From NCBI GenBank assembly GCA_005239475.1, contig SPAX01000001.1:42415-76710 (forward strand): 34,296 nt of DNA, read 5' to 3'. The notes below the pieces were generated by a model. The model was not told the origin of the DNA and searched no databases. It saw nothing but the letters and a program-made list of their open reading frames with translations. Below, piece after piece: positions 24,830 to 34,296 of this stretch (within the stretch, counting starts at the first letter, position 1; each line of letters opens with the position of its first letter). The position numbers were made by a program, and so were the translations under genes. This DNA comes from Nitrospira sp. Its GTDB lineage: Bacteria > Nitrospirota > Nitrospiria > Nitrospirales > Nitrospiraceae.

Positions 24830-25918
24830 ATGAACAGTGACCTCATCACCGAGATCAAGCCATCCAAGAACGCGCCACTGTTCGGTTTTTGGTACCCCGC
24901 TTGTCTCAGCAGTGAACTCGCTCCCGGCAACCTGAAGGGGACAATCCTGTTGGGCCTCCCGATCCTCGTCTGCAAGACAGCACATGGTTCGGTCGCGGCC
25001 ATGCGCGATATTTGTCCCCATCGCGGGATGCCCCTGTCCTTCGGCAAAATGAACGGCGACTGTGTCGAATGTGCCTACCACGGTTGGCAGTTCGATCAGG
25101 CAGGCCGTTGCCGGGGGATTCCTGCGCTGGTCGAAAACTCCCCTATTCAAGTCGACAAAATTGGCATCACCACCTACGCCTGCCGCGAACAGGACGGCTA
25201 CGTGTGGGTGTTCGTTCCCGACCCTCAACAACCGAACCAGACCATCCCGGACGTGCCGCCGCTGCCGCTCCCCTCGTCTCCCTATCGGATGATTCACATT
25301 TCGACGCTGTTGGATTGCACCATCGACGACGGCATCGTCGGCTTGATGGACCCGGCTCACGGCCCCTTTGTGCATCAAAGCTCCTGGTGGCGCACCCAGG
25401 CGAGCATGCACGAAAAGGCCAAGACCTTTGAACCGATTCCCAACGGCTTCCGCATGGTGCCGCACGCTCCCTCAAAAAACAGCGGACCGTACAAGCTCCT
25501 GAACTTGTTTTACGGCGGGCCGCTGACGACGACCATCGACTTTGTACTGCCCAACCAGCGATTCGAATTCGTCCAGTGCGGATCGCTCTTCGTGTCTAGC
25601 CGCGCCACGGTCACGCCGATCAGTGAACAGCAATGCCGCATCGACTTTGCCGCAGCGTGGAACTGCCTCAGCTGGGTTCCTTTTTCCAAGGCCGTCTTTC
25701 GCTATTTCGCCAACATTTTCATGACGCAGGATCGAGAGGCGATGGAACGCCAGGCGGTGGGATTGCGCTACAAACCGGCCTTGATGCTCATCGACGATGC
25801 CGATACGCCGGCCAAGTGGTACTACAAATTGAAAGCTGCGCACCTCACGTCGGTGCAAACAGGCCAGCCTCTCGACCATCCGCTCAAAGAACGTGTCACG
25901 CTTCGCTGGAAGAGTTAA
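24830..25918 (+). CDS. Rieske [2Fe-2S] oxygenase, ring-hydroxylating/pheophorbide-oxygenase-like
   Basis: CPHRGMPLS...CAYHGWQFD Rieske ligands; DPAHGPFVHQSSWW mononuclear Fe motif; ORF start trimmed to MNSDLITE. Confidence 0.9.
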   Translation: MNSDLITEIKPSKNAPLFGFWYPACLSSELAPGNLKGTILLGLPILVCKTAHGSVAAMRDICPHRGMPLSFGKMNGDCVECAYHGWQFDQAGRCRGIPALVENSPIQVDKIGITTYACREQDGYVWVFVPDPQQPNQTIPDVPPLPLPSSPYRMIHISTLLDCTIDDGIVGLMDPAHGPFVHQSSWWRTQASMHEKAKTFEPIPNGFRMVPHAPSKNSGPYKLLNLFYGGPLTTTIDFVLPNQRFEFVQCGSLFVSSRATVTPISEQQCRIDFAAAWNCLSWVPFSKAVFRYFANIFMTQDREAMERQAVGLRYKPALMLIDDADTPAKWYYKLKAAHLTSVQTGQPLDHPLKERVTLRWKS

Positions 25919-25935
25919 ACGCAGTCAGGATCTTG

Positions 25936-26613
25936 GTGGACAAGAGCGCGACTCGAAGAAGACCTTACCTTATCATCCTGCTCTCGACGATCATTCTTTG
26001 CACGCAGGCCTTCCCCCTCTGGTCAGCCGACAGCCGTCGCCTCGCAACGGTTCCGGCACTGGGTGTGCTCGCCGGAGGACAGCCCGGAATCATCCACTAC
26101 ATCGTGCTCCAAATCGACAAAGACCCTCGACAAGAGGGACCGACAGTCCAATTCAATGAGATGAACCTGGGCGGCGGTTCAATCGTCAGCGAGGATTGGA
26201 AAGAAGGCGTCAAGCAAGCCGTCGCCGCTGCCACGAAGGCGGTGGGAGAGGACGGGCGAGAGTGGGTGATCACGATCAAGAACCGGTCGTACAATGCGTT
26301 GACCGAGGGAATGAGCGCCAGCAGCGCCGTCGCGGTCGGCATCGTGGCAGCCTGGCGAGGTGACGACATCAAGTCAGACGTCGCCCTGACCGGAAAAATC
26401 ATGCCGGACGGTCAGATCGAGCCGGTGGGTGCACTTCTCATCAAAGTCGAAGCGGCCGCCCGCGCACAGTTTAAAACCATTCTGGTGCCTCGCGGGCAAC
26501 TAGACACGGCTGACTGGGATCTCTCCCAGCTGGCAACCCGATGGAACATCAACGTCATTGAAGTGGCAACACTGGAGGAGGCCTATCTGCTCATGACGAC
26601 GGCCGCGCCTTAG
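25936..26613 (+). CDS. Exported stand-alone Lon-like (S16) protease domain
   Basis: Signal-like LIILLSTIILCTQAFPLWSA; MSASSAVAVGIVAAWRGDDIKSDVALTGKIMPDGQIEPVGALLIKVEAA resembles the Lon Ser/Lys dyad region; likely GTG/TTG start. Confidence 0.72.
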   Translation: MDKSATRRRPYLIILLSTIILCTQAFPLWSADSRRLATVPALGVLAGGQPGIIHYIVLQIDKDPRQEGPTVQFNEMNLGGGSIVSEDWKEGVKQAVAAATKAVGEDGREWVITIKNRSYNALTEGMSASSAVAVGIVAAWRGDDIKSDVALTGKIMPDGQIEPVGALLIKVEAAARAQFKTILVPRGQLDTADWDLSQLATRWNINVIEVATLEEAYLLMTTAAP

Positions 26614-26617
26614 TAGT

Positions 26618-28624
26618 TCATTTCGCATCCATCTGCACTAACAGCTCCATCGCCTGCCGAATCTGGGCGCGCGAACCGAGTAACACCACGATATCGCCCG
26701 TCATCAACCGAGTCTTCTCCGATGGATTCGCTTGCGTCACCCCAGCACGGGTCCAGGCAATCACCGAAGCGCCCGTGCGTGGGCGAAGAGCAATCTCTGT
26801 CAACGTTTTCCCCCGTGCAGGGGAATCGTCGTCGATGCGGCAGGTTTCGACTTCTGCATCGGTCGAGGTCCCGCCACGAAGATGATGCTCGAATTCCGGC
26901 AATTCGCTGCGACGAAGCAAGGCATACCCTTCACGGCGAACTTGTTCAGCCTTTTGCCTCACAAAGTCCGGCGGCATGTTGTAGGTGCGCAGCACCAAGG
27001 CAAAGATCTCGATGGAGGTTTCGAATTCCTCCGGCACCACATCATCCGCGCCGAGCTGGTGCAGCTCCTCGAATTCGCGCAGATAGCGAGTCCGCACGAC
27101 GACATGGAGTTTGGGGTTGAGTCCCTTGGCGATCTGTACTGCCCGCCGGGTGATAAACGGATCCGAAATGGCGACCACCAACACCTTCGCGTCCTCGATC
27201 CTCATGTGCCGCAACACATTCGGATTCGTGGCATCGCCGTAGTAGACGGGCACCCCGTGGTTCGCTTCGCGGCTGACGGTATCCCCGTCGAGATCCAAGG
27301 CGAGATACGGGATCTCCGTATCGCCGAGGACGCGGGCGAGATTCCTCCCATTCAACCCATACCCCGCAATAATGACGTGGTTCTTCATCCGAATCTGTTT
27401 CCCTTCAGTCTGCAGGACATGGGCAGTGGTGCGACTAGGCAACCAGTGACGAAGCCGCTGCCACGCCTCCACGCGGCGGGCCAGGTGCGGCGACCACTGC
27501 ATGAGAAAGGGCGTCACGATCATGGAGAGCACCGAAACCGCGAGAAAAACCTGATACGGATCACCCCGCAAGAAACCGCTCTCCTGCCCTTGCTGCGCCA
27601 GCAAGAAACTAAACTCTCCAACCTGGGCCAGGGCGATGCCCACCATAATCGCCGAACGTGGGGGGACCTCCGCCAACAAGACCGCTCCGGCCCCGGCGAC
27701 AAACTTCACCAACAGAATCGTCACTAGTAGGCCGACCACCGGCAGCGGATGCGCGAATAACACCCGCCAGTCCATGAGGATGCCGATCGACACGAAGAAG
27801 AGACTGTTGAAACTGTCGCGGAACGGCAGCACTTCGGCCATGGCCTGATGGCTGTACTCCGATTCGGAAATGACCAACCCGGCGATGAACGCGCCCAACG
27901 CCAACGAGAGACCGCCGAGCGAGGTGAGCCACGCGATGCCGAGACAGGAAACGATGATCGTCAGCAAGAACAGCTCGCGGCTCCGGCTGCGGACGATATG
28001 TCCCAACACCTTGGGAACCAGATACCAGGCGGCTGCAATGACGAGCACGACGACAAGAACCGACTTCCCCAAGGTGAGCAAAATCGCCAGCCCGCCTCCA
28101 TCTGATTGGCCGCCAAGAATCGGCGTCAACAACATCATGGGTACGACGGCCAAATCCTGAAAGATGAGGATTCCGATCGTGGCGCGGCCATGGATCGAGT
28201 CGCTGTCCCCCCGTTCGGCCAAGGTCTTCAACACGATCGCCGTGCTGCTCAGGGAGAAGAGGAATCCCCAGAACATCCCCTGCTGCCAGGACAGTCCGAT
28301 GAGCATCGCCCCGAACCACGCGATCAGCAGCACACCGCCGACCTGGATCGGCGCGGCCAGAAACATGAGGCGGCGCATGGAGGCCAAATGCACCAACGAG
28401 AATTCGATGCCGATGGTGAAAAGGAGCAGAACGATCCCGATCTCCGCCAACACTTGGACCGTGCCGATGTCCGAGATGAGGTTCAACCCATAGGGTCCGA
28501 TGATCGCGCCGGCGACCAAGAATCCTGCGATCGAGGGAAGCCGGAACTGGTGGAATACGAAGACGACGGCGATCGACGCCGTGAAGATCACGAGCAGATT
28601 TGCAAGCACGCCGTAGTCGGTCAT
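26618..28624 (-). CDS. KefB-type monovalent cation:proton antiporter (CPA2) with RCK domains
   Basis: Multiple TM helices GFLVAGAIIGPYGLNL, NHVIIAGYGLNGRNLARVL (TrkA-N), C-terminal TrkA-C; start trimmed to MTDYGVL. Confidence 0.93.
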   Translation of the reverse strand: MTDYGVLANLLVIFTASIAVVFVFHQFRLPSIAGFLVAGAIIGPYGLNLISDIGTVQVLAEIGIVLLLFTIGIEFSLVHLASMRRLMFLAAPIQVGGVLLIAWFGAMLIGLSWQQGMFWGFLFSLSSTAIVLKTLAERGDSDSIHGRATIGILIFQDLAVVPMMLLTPILGGQSDGGGLAILLTLGKSVLVVVLVIAAAWYLVPKVLGHIVRSRSRELFLLTIIVSCLGIAWLTSLGGLSLALGAFIAGLVISESEYSHQAMAEVLPFRDSFNSLFFVSIGILMDWRVLFAHPLPVVGLLVTILLVKFVAGAGAVLLAEVPPRSAIMVGIALAQVGEFSFLLAQQGQESGFLRGDPYQVFLAVSVLSMIVTPFLMQWSPHLARRVEAWQRLRHWLPSRTTAHVLQTEGKQIRMKNHVIIAGYGLNGRNLARVLGDTEIPYLALDLDGDTVSREANHGVPVYYGDATNPNVLRHMRIEDAKVLVVAISDPFITRRAVQIAKGLNPKLHVVVRTRYLREFEELHQLGADDVVPEEFETSIEIFALVLRTYNMPPDFVRQKAEQVRREGYALLRRSELPEFEHHLRGGTSTDAEVETCRIDDDSPARGKTLTEIALRPRTGASVIAWTRAGVTQANPSEKTRLMTGDIVVLLGSRAQIRQAMELLVQMDAK

Positions 28625-28922
28625 AAAGATTCGTATCTCGTCGTTCGTCTCTCGTGAATGAATTCCGGAATTTGTTGATCTGACGATCTGTTTCCTCGAA
28701 ATCTGTTGATCTGCCAACCTGTTGATCTGTTGAGTGTTTGAAATTCATCAGATCGTCAGATCGACAGATTCACTGCAATCATCCGATGTCTTCCGCTTCA
28801 CGTTTCACTGGTTCAGGGCGGAGAATACCCCAGCAGCAAGAAGGGAACAAGGCAAAGCTGCTAGCTCAACGGAGACCGGTTCGCTACAGTGGCTTCACGA
28901 GACGAACGAGCGAGGCCCGACC

Positions 28923-29114
28923 ATGATCCGCACCATGATTTTTGGCCTCAACGGCGTCATCGCCGACGACGAGACGCTGCATCTGCGTTGCTTCCAGCAG
29001 GCGTTGGCCGAACACGTCCTGCCGAATTTGGAAGGCGTGCGTCCCGAATCGATCGAACCCATAATCTCGGATAATTGGCCAACTGAGCCATCTTGCCACC
29101 TCCCCCGTCGGTAG
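28923..29114 (+). pseudogene. Truncated HAD-family hydrolase remnant
   Basis: MIRTMIFGLNGVIADDETLHLRCFQQALAEH resembles the HAD/beta-phosphoglucomutase N-terminus, then ends after about 63 aa. Confidence 0.7.
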
Positions 29115-29208
29115 CAAGACCCCCCTCGAAAGATGAATAGACGGCTTTATCTCTGGTGGAATAGTTTGTCAGCACCATCGGTGCGTATAATTAAAAAAAA
29201 GGTGAACG

Positions 29209-29826
29209 ATGATGCAAACCCTGTCTGTTCCACCGTCTCAAGGGAAGCGCTCTATGCAACCGGCCCATGTGCTCGTGATTGCCGCAACGATCTTCACCCT
29301 GTCCTCAACGTCGGCATTCTCCGATACGACGATCGCCTTCGATCCGTTACTGATGCGGGAATGCCCCCAAGCCGATGGGAGCTCCCTCTACACCAACAAG
29401 GATTTGCCGGGCTGCAAACTGATGACGCTGAAAGAACTGTCGGTCGTGCCCTCGCTGGATGACATGCCAACCTATCGCCCCACCATGGCCACAGCTCCTC
29501 ACTACGATATTCCTCCGTACGCTGACCGCAATCAGACTGGTATGACCGGCGGAGGACAGGCCGTCCCCGATTGGGCCAAAGATTGGCACGCCAGCATCGC
29601 CTCGTCCGGGTCCGTTCAAGCTGAAGTCTGCTCCATGTATGGAGAGTGGCTCCACCTCAATCAGAAAACCCGTGGCGGGTTCTTTTACGGAACAGATCCC
29701 TCGTATGGCGGAGATCTTTCCGGAAAAAATCAGCAGGGTACGAGCTATTCGTTCTACGACAACGCGCGTTTCGTGACACTCTCGAGAATGTTTGGGCAGG
29801 GATTTGTGCCGATCGGCTGTCTCTAG
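29209..29826 (+). CDS. Hypothetical exported protein
   Basis: ORF with signal-like HVLVIAATIFTLSSTSAFS; no family recognised. Confidence 0.65.
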   Translation: MMQTLSVPPSQGKRSMQPAHVLVIAATIFTLSSTSAFSDTTIAFDPLLMRECPQADGSSLYTNKDLPGCKLMTLKELSVVPSLDDMPTYRPTMATAPHYDIPPYADRNQTGMTGGGQAVPDWAKDWHASIASSGSVQAEVCSMYGEWLHLNQKTRGGFFYGTDPSYGGDLSGKNQQGTSYSFYDNARFVTLSRMFGQGFVPIGCL

Positions 29827-29851
29827 CGAGTCCGTCTGAGGCGAGAGACCG

Positions 29852-29885
29852 GGGGTGCCAGGCTAACTGAAAGGCTTGGCACCCT
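29852..29885. terminator. Bidirectional terminator between convergent genes
   Basis: gggtgccaggc-taactgaaa-ggcttggcaccc stem with one mismatch. Confidence 0.75.
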
Positions 29886-30917
29886 TCATTTATTGTAGAA
29901 CTCCCGATACCACTGCACAAATCGGGGAATCCCCTCCTCAATGGACGTCATCGGCTTGAACCCGACATCCCGTGACAGGTCCTCGATGTCGGCATAGGTG
30001 GCAGGAACGTCACCTGGCTGAATCGGCAGCAGCTTCTTCACCGCTTTCTTTCCTAACGCGTTCTCCAACACCTCGATAAAGTGCAGCAGCTCGACTGGCT
30101 GATGATTACCGATATTGTAGATCCGGGCCGGCGCTGAGCTGGTTCCGGGATCGGGCTTGTCACCGGACCAGGCTTGGTTCGGCGTGGCCGGATGATCGAG
30201 GGTCCGGATGACTCCTTCGACGATGTCATCGACATAGGTAAAGTCTCGTCGCATCTTTCCGTGGTTGTAGACCTCAATCGGTTTTCCCTCCAGAATCGCC
30301 TTCGTGAAAATGAAGAGGGCCATATCGGGCCTCCCCCAGGGCCCATAGACCGTAAAAAACCGCAGACCAGTGCAGGGAATCCGATAGAGATGCGCATAAC
30401 AATGGGCCATGAGTTCGTTGGCCTTTTTGCTGGCCGCATAGAGAGAGACCGGATGATCGACGTTGTCATGAATCGAAAACGGCATCTGGGTATTGCCGCC
30501 GTAGACGGAACTCGACGAGGCATAGACGAGGTGCCCGACCTTCGCGTGCCGGCAGCCTTCCAGAATGTTCAGAAACCCTTCGATGTTACTGTCCGTATAA
30601 GCATGCGGGTTCACCAACGAATAGCGCACACCGGCTTGCGCTGCCAGATGGACCACCTTCGCAATCGGTTCCTTGGCAAAGAGCCGGCGCATTTTCACCC
30701 GGTCGGCTAGATCGGTCTTGGTGAAGGAAAACTGCTTGAAGGGTTTCAGCTTCGCCAGCCGCGCCTTCTTCAGTCGCACATCGTAGTAGTTGTTGACGTT
30801 ATCGAGTCCAATCACCCGCTCGCCTCGCTCCAGCAACCTGGTCGCGGTATGAAAACCGATGAATCCGGCGACACCGGTGACGAGGATCGGGGCTTGCGGC
30901 CTGTTGCGTGTAGTCAT
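29886..30917 (-). CDS. UDP-glucuronate 4-epimerase-like NAD-dependent epimerase
   Basis: [57 protein letters not shown]. Confidence 0.92.
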   Translation of the reverse strand: MTTRNRPQAPILVTGVAGFIGFHTATRLLERGERVIGLDNVNNYYDVRLKKARLAKLKPFKQFSFTKTDLADRVKMRRLFAKEPIAKVVHLAAQAGVRYSLVNPHAYTDSNIEGFLNILEGCRHAKVGHLVYASSSSVYGGNTQMPFSIHDNVDHPVSLYAASKKANELMAHCYAHLYRIPCTGLRFFTVYGPWGRPDMALFIFTKAILEGKPIEVYNHGKMRRDFTYVDDIVEGVIRTLDHPATPNQAWSGDKPDPGTSSAPARIYNIGNHQPVELLHFIEVLENALGKKAVKKLLPIQPGDVPATYADIEDLSRDVGFKPMTSIEEGIPRFVQWYREFYNK

Positions 30918-30919
30918 AG

Positions 30920-32575
30920 TCAGTCCTTGTCGATGTATGGAGATGGTGTGGTGCGGCTATTGGCTTTCATAAACGGAGGCTCACCGTGGTCAAGCCGGTA
31001 GAGCGACAGGGGCGTCAGGGCTTCCCCGGTCGCCACCGGTTCCACCAACCCGTCGGTCGTGCGACGAAACAGATCCAACGCATGGCCGTAATGATACCCG
31101 CATCCATTCATGACGAGAAGTTCTTTGAGGGTTTCCGGCCGTTCCCAGTGGGCCGTCAGCAGCGCTGTGCGGGCGGGATTCCGTTGGCTGAACATGAACG
31201 AGAGATGGTCCGGATACCATTCTGCGCAGCCGGTGGCATACGACACGAAAAGCTTGGCCTGCGCCGCCGCACACACATCGGCAAGATACGCATTCGTGAG
31301 ATAGCCGTTTTCTCCCACATCGAGCCATTTCCCAGGGTGAGACAAGGGCGCGTGGGCCGCATGGCCACGGACTTCGAGCAGTTGTTGTTGTGAGGCAAAC
31401 ACCAGCGGGATCGGCCCATGCTTCTGCACGAGTGACTGGATCACTCCGTCCTTGAGCGCGGACTTGCCGCTATTCGTCGGCCCGCTGTCCGCATGCACGA
31501 GCACGTTATAGCCACGATCGGCGATAAGATAGCAGTTGCGCGGCATCTCCAGATCGCAGGGATCTTCGCCATAGAACGGCACGGAATAGACGGCCCCTCC
31601 TTCAAAGGCCCAACTTTCCCCATGCGCCAATTCGATCACGCGGCCAAATCCCAGTTCCCGCAAAAGCGACAGATAATCATAGGAGAGCGTGCGCCGATTT
31701 CTTCGGCTCGGCACGATGATCGGCGTGTCTTTGGGCAGGTGCAAGAGCGTGCGAGAATCCACATGATCGTCGTGATCATGAGTTAAAAAGACGGCAGCCG
31801 GTTTGGGCAGCAGCGATCCCCAAAGCGACGGGACGGAGGATTCCGCAAACCAGGGAAGCAGCCAGGGATCGAACAACAGCGCTTGGTCCCGTTGCCGATA
31901 CAGCAGCGCGGCATGGCCGAGATGGACCGTGTCTCTATCTTGTACGGTCTCGAACCAGCGGGACCTGACGGAGGAGGTGCTCGAGCTGACCAAGCACTCA
32001 TGCTGGTGAAGGGATTCGATCAATCGCGTGAGCATTCGTCCTCCATCTCGCCCCGAGGTCGCCACCACCGTTTTAATTTCGTCGGTTTGATGCGTGCCGT
32101 CCAAGAACCCCAAGACCTTTCCCACCAGCGGCCCCAACTGTCGCTGGTCGAACCCGATCGGAATCGCCTGCCGCTTCACGGAATGGAAGATCCGGAGCCC
32201 GCCGTTGATGACCGTGGAGGATTTGGTGGGATCGGTCGGAAACTCCCATTGAAACGTACCGTCCGGCTTCCGCCCACAATGAATGTGCTGCTGCAGATAG
32301 GGGCGGGCGCTGATCACCTCCGCATAGGCATCCTCCAATCGCCGCTGACGATTGGGATCGTCGAGCGGGGCCCGCTTGGAAAAGACATCGCTGATGGCCG
32401 TATCGATCGCGCTGGAGAGGAGGCCATGGGCTTCATGGAGACTCGCGACGACTTCGGGGGCCACCCCTGCAACAAATGGAAAGGGACCGGGAGGGTCCGC
32501 GCTCTCCAACTGAACCCAGACCCAGGGAGCAAGGCTGAGATATTGGCAGTGAGGCAAGCTGTTCCAGATGCCCAT
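30920..32575 (-). CDS. MBL-fold metallohydrolase with N-terminal PqqD-like winged-helix region
   Basis: [17 protein letters not shown] (HxHxDH), VLVHADSG; N-terminal [45 protein letters not shown]. Confidence 0.75.
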   Translation of the reverse strand: MGIWNSLPHCQYLSLAPWVWVQLESADPPGPFPFVAGVAPEVVASLHEAHGLLSSAIDTAISDVFSKRAPLDDPNRQRRLEDAYAEVISARPYLQQHIHCGRKPDGTFQWEFPTDPTKSSTVINGGLRIFHSVKRQAIPIGFDQRQLGPLVGKVLGFLDGTHQTDEIKTVVATSGRDGGRMLTRLIESLHQHECLVSSSTSSVRSRWFETVQDRDTVHLGHAALLYRQRDQALLFDPWLLPWFAESSVPSLWGSLLPKPAAVFLTHDHDDHVDSRTLLHLPKDTPIIVPSRRNRRTLSYDYLSLLRELGFGRVIELAHGESWAFEGGAVYSVPFYGEDPCDLEMPRNCYLIADRGYNVLVHADSGPTNSGKSALKDGVIQSLVQKHGPIPLVFASQQQLLEVRGHAAHAPLSHPGKWLDVGENGYLTNAYLADVCAAAQAKLFVSYATGCAEWYPDHLSFMFSQRNPARTALLTAHWERPETLKELLVMNGCGYHYGHALDLFRRTTDGLVEPVATGEALTPLSLYRLDHGEPPFMKANSRTTPSPYIDKD

Positions 32576-32592
32576 AGTCGTTAGGCCTGAGG

Positions 32593-32668
32593 CGTAAGGC
32601 GTAAGGGGATCGCCTCTCCGTCTTTGACCTCGTTATTCTGCATCGTCTCACCCCTCACGCCTTACCCC
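32593..32668. repeat. Intergenic inverted repeat built from GGCGTAAGG-type words
   Basis: GTAAGGCGTAAGGGG / CCCCTCACGCCTTAC (14 of 15 complementary). Confidence 0.6.
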
Positions 32669-33099
32669 TTACGTGTGAACTCCAGCTTACTGACGGTAGG
32701 CTCGTACAACGCTTGAATGACATTTCCGTCGGGATCGGAAAAGTAAAAGGAATAGCTGCCGTCGCGATGCTGCTTCGGCGGTTTCACGACCTGCCCGCCC
32801 AGCTGCTGTATACGCGGCTCGACCTCCCGATACATCCGGTCGACCACTTCAGGGCTCTCAAGGATGACGCCGACGTGATCCAACAATTGCCCCTTCAAGG
32901 GCTGATACGCGGCGAGCTCGGACGGCGGAATCTGGTGTAAGGCAAAATTATCCGATCCGGAGCTGAAATACACATTGTCCGGGTCGGGCTCCCACATCAC
33001 CTTCATCCCCAACAACTGTTCATAGAACGTGCGAGAACGCGCGAGATTCGTGACGCGCAACGCCACATGGCGTAACCCTCGATGGAGCGGAGCACTCAT
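32662..33099 (-). CDS. VOC-family (glyoxalase/bleomycin-resistance fold) protein
   Basis: GLRHVALRVTNLARSRTFYEQLLGMKVMWEPD...DGSYSFYFSDPDGNVIQALYEP. Confidence 0.92.
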   Translation of the reverse strand: MSAPLHRGLRHVALRVTNLARSRTFYEQLLGMKVMWEPDPDNVYFSSGSDNFALHQIPPSELAAYQPLKGQLLDHVGVILESPEVVDRMYREVEPRIQQLGGQVVKPPKQHRDGSYSFYFSDPDGNVIQALYEPTVSKLEFTRKG

Positions 33100-33265
33100 A
33101 GCCATCCTCACTCGTGTCCGTATAGTAGGGAGCCACCTCGGCTCCGTCAATTGAAAATCCAAGGAACACAATCAGATCAGCCGGGGGCGACCAGACGGCT
33201 GCGCCTCCTCACCCGGCTATGATAGGATACGCACGTTTACGATCTTGAAGAAGGAGTCCACCCTG

Positions 33266-34105
33266 ATGTCTGTCCGACCATTGCTTGTTTCGACTGTGCT
33301 CTGTGTCCTGTGCAACATGTCCCCGCTCTTCGCAGCCGACCAACCGCCTCAGGCCCTGCTCACGCCACCGCTGGGCAAAGACGGCGCGCCGATGGTCGAG
33401 GTCACGGCCAGCTCGTTTCCGATGGGGGTCCCGCACGGAGACCGGGATGGCGGACGCGATGAGTACCCGCGCCATGACGTGTTTGTGGACACCTTCTTTA
33501 TCGACAAATTCGAGGTAACGAACGGTCGCTATCTGGAATTCGTCAAAGCCACAGGCCATCGTGTCCCACAGAACTCCAAGAACCCGACGCGAAACCTCTG
33601 GCAAGGAGACACCATCGCTGAATCACTGATCGACCGACCCGTGATCAATGTGGATTGGTTTGACGCCGAGGCTTACTGCACGTGGGCGGGGAAGCGCCTC
33701 CCGACCGAAGCCGAATGGGAAAAGGCGGCAAAGGGAACGGCCGATCGACGATTCCCCTGGGGTAACGTCGAGCCCACGGTCAAACATCTCAACTTCAATC
33801 AACGATGGATCGGCGAGAAGACCCTCATGCCCGTCGGGAGCTACGAAGCAGGCAAGAGCCCGTTCGGCGCCTACGACATGGCCGGCAACGTATGGGAATG
33901 GGTCAACGACTGGTACGACGCCCGGTACTACGAAAAGAGCCCGGCGAAGAATCCCAAAGGCCCTGACAACGGTGTCAAGAAAGTCATTCGGGGTGCCGGA
34001 TGGCAGAACGAGACCCCCACGGTTCGCATCTTTACCCGCGTGGACAGCGATCCGACGATTCGGAATGAATCGACCGGTTTCCGCTGCGCTGCTGATTCAA
34101 AGTGA
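33266..34105 (+). CDS. SUMF1/formylglycine-generating-enzyme-like exported protein
   Basis: Upstream aaggag SD; DTFFIDKFEVTNGRYLEFV, RLPTEAEWEKAAKG, YDMAGNVWEWVNDWYDARYY, GFRCA. Confidence 0.93.
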   Translation: MSVRPLLVSTVLCVLCNMSPLFAADQPPQALLTPPLGKDGAPMVEVTASSFPMGVPHGDRDGGRDEYPRHDVFVDTFFIDKFEVTNGRYLEFVKATGHRVPQNSKNPTRNLWQGDTIAESLIDRPVINVDWFDAEAYCTWAGKRLPTEAEWEKAAKGTADRRFPWGNVEPTVKHLNFNQRWIGEKTLMPVGSYEAGKSPFGAYDMAGNVWEWVNDWYDARYYEKSPAKNPKGPDNGVKKVIRGAGWQNETPTVRIFTRVDSDPTIRNESTGFRCAADSK

Positions 34106-34136
34106 AGAATCTGTCGATCTGACGATCTGTTGAATT

Positions 34137-34292
34137 GTGAAAGACTTCGGCCCAACACAGGATCTGGCCAAGCGAACGAAGGATTTCGCGCTCAACATTA
34201 TCAGACTGTCCGGAGGGCTTCCTAAGACACCTGAAACTCGCGTGCTCGGACATCAGATTGTCCGATCTGGGACATCCGTCGCAGCCAACTAA
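34137..34292 (+). pseudogene. Four-helix-bundle (TIGR02436-like) protein with premature stop
   Basis: VKDFGPTQDLAKRTKDFALNIIRLSGGLPKTPETRVLGHQIVRSGTSVAAN* followed by CGAG; family members usually read SVGANYREA. Confidence 0.7.
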
Positions 34293-34296
34293 CGAG

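Noticed and set aside
27609-28748. Minus-strand 379-aa ORF overlapping the antiporter gene in another frame
   Set aside because: Arg/Gly/His-rich out-of-frame shadow of the KefB-type gene.
1-34296. CRISPR array, tRNA, rRNA or intact transposase
   Set aside because: No regularly spaced short direct repeats, no recognisable tRNA/rRNA sequence and no transposase or integrase ORF seen by reading; tRNAscan-SE and an IS search would be decisive.

Overview
The window reads as a bacterial chromosome segment. Gene content and intergenic repeats suggest a Nitrospira-like (Nitrospirota) genome, but this comes from memory and no search was run. Core content: cupredoxin, CBS protein, UDP-glucose dehydrogenase, five consecutive HEAT-repeat genes on the minus strand, an alkaline-phosphatase-superfamily protein, two convergent orphan proteins, a lower-GC three-gene cassette with a TIGR04255-like protein, DNA polymerase I, DsrE, endonuclease III, S21, formiminotransferase-cyclodeaminase, a TusA/DsrE2 pair, a Rieske oxygenase, an exported Lon-like S16 domain, a KefB-type antiporter, UDP-glucuronate epimerase, an MBL-fold hydrolase, a VOC protein and a SUMF1-like protein. 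No rRNA, tRNA or CRISPR array was recognised. The most notable non-coding signal is three families (A, B, C) of dispersed inverted-repeat elements. Their stems differ between copies but stay self-complementary, and families A and B sit with one end exactly on the stop codon of a neighbouring gene in five cases. Other signals: a second, diverged copy of the polA 3' end beside the foreign-looking cassette, an AP-superfamily protein that seems to lack catalytic residues, a HAD remnant missing its nucleophile, and a four-helix-bundle ORF with an apparent nonsense codon.
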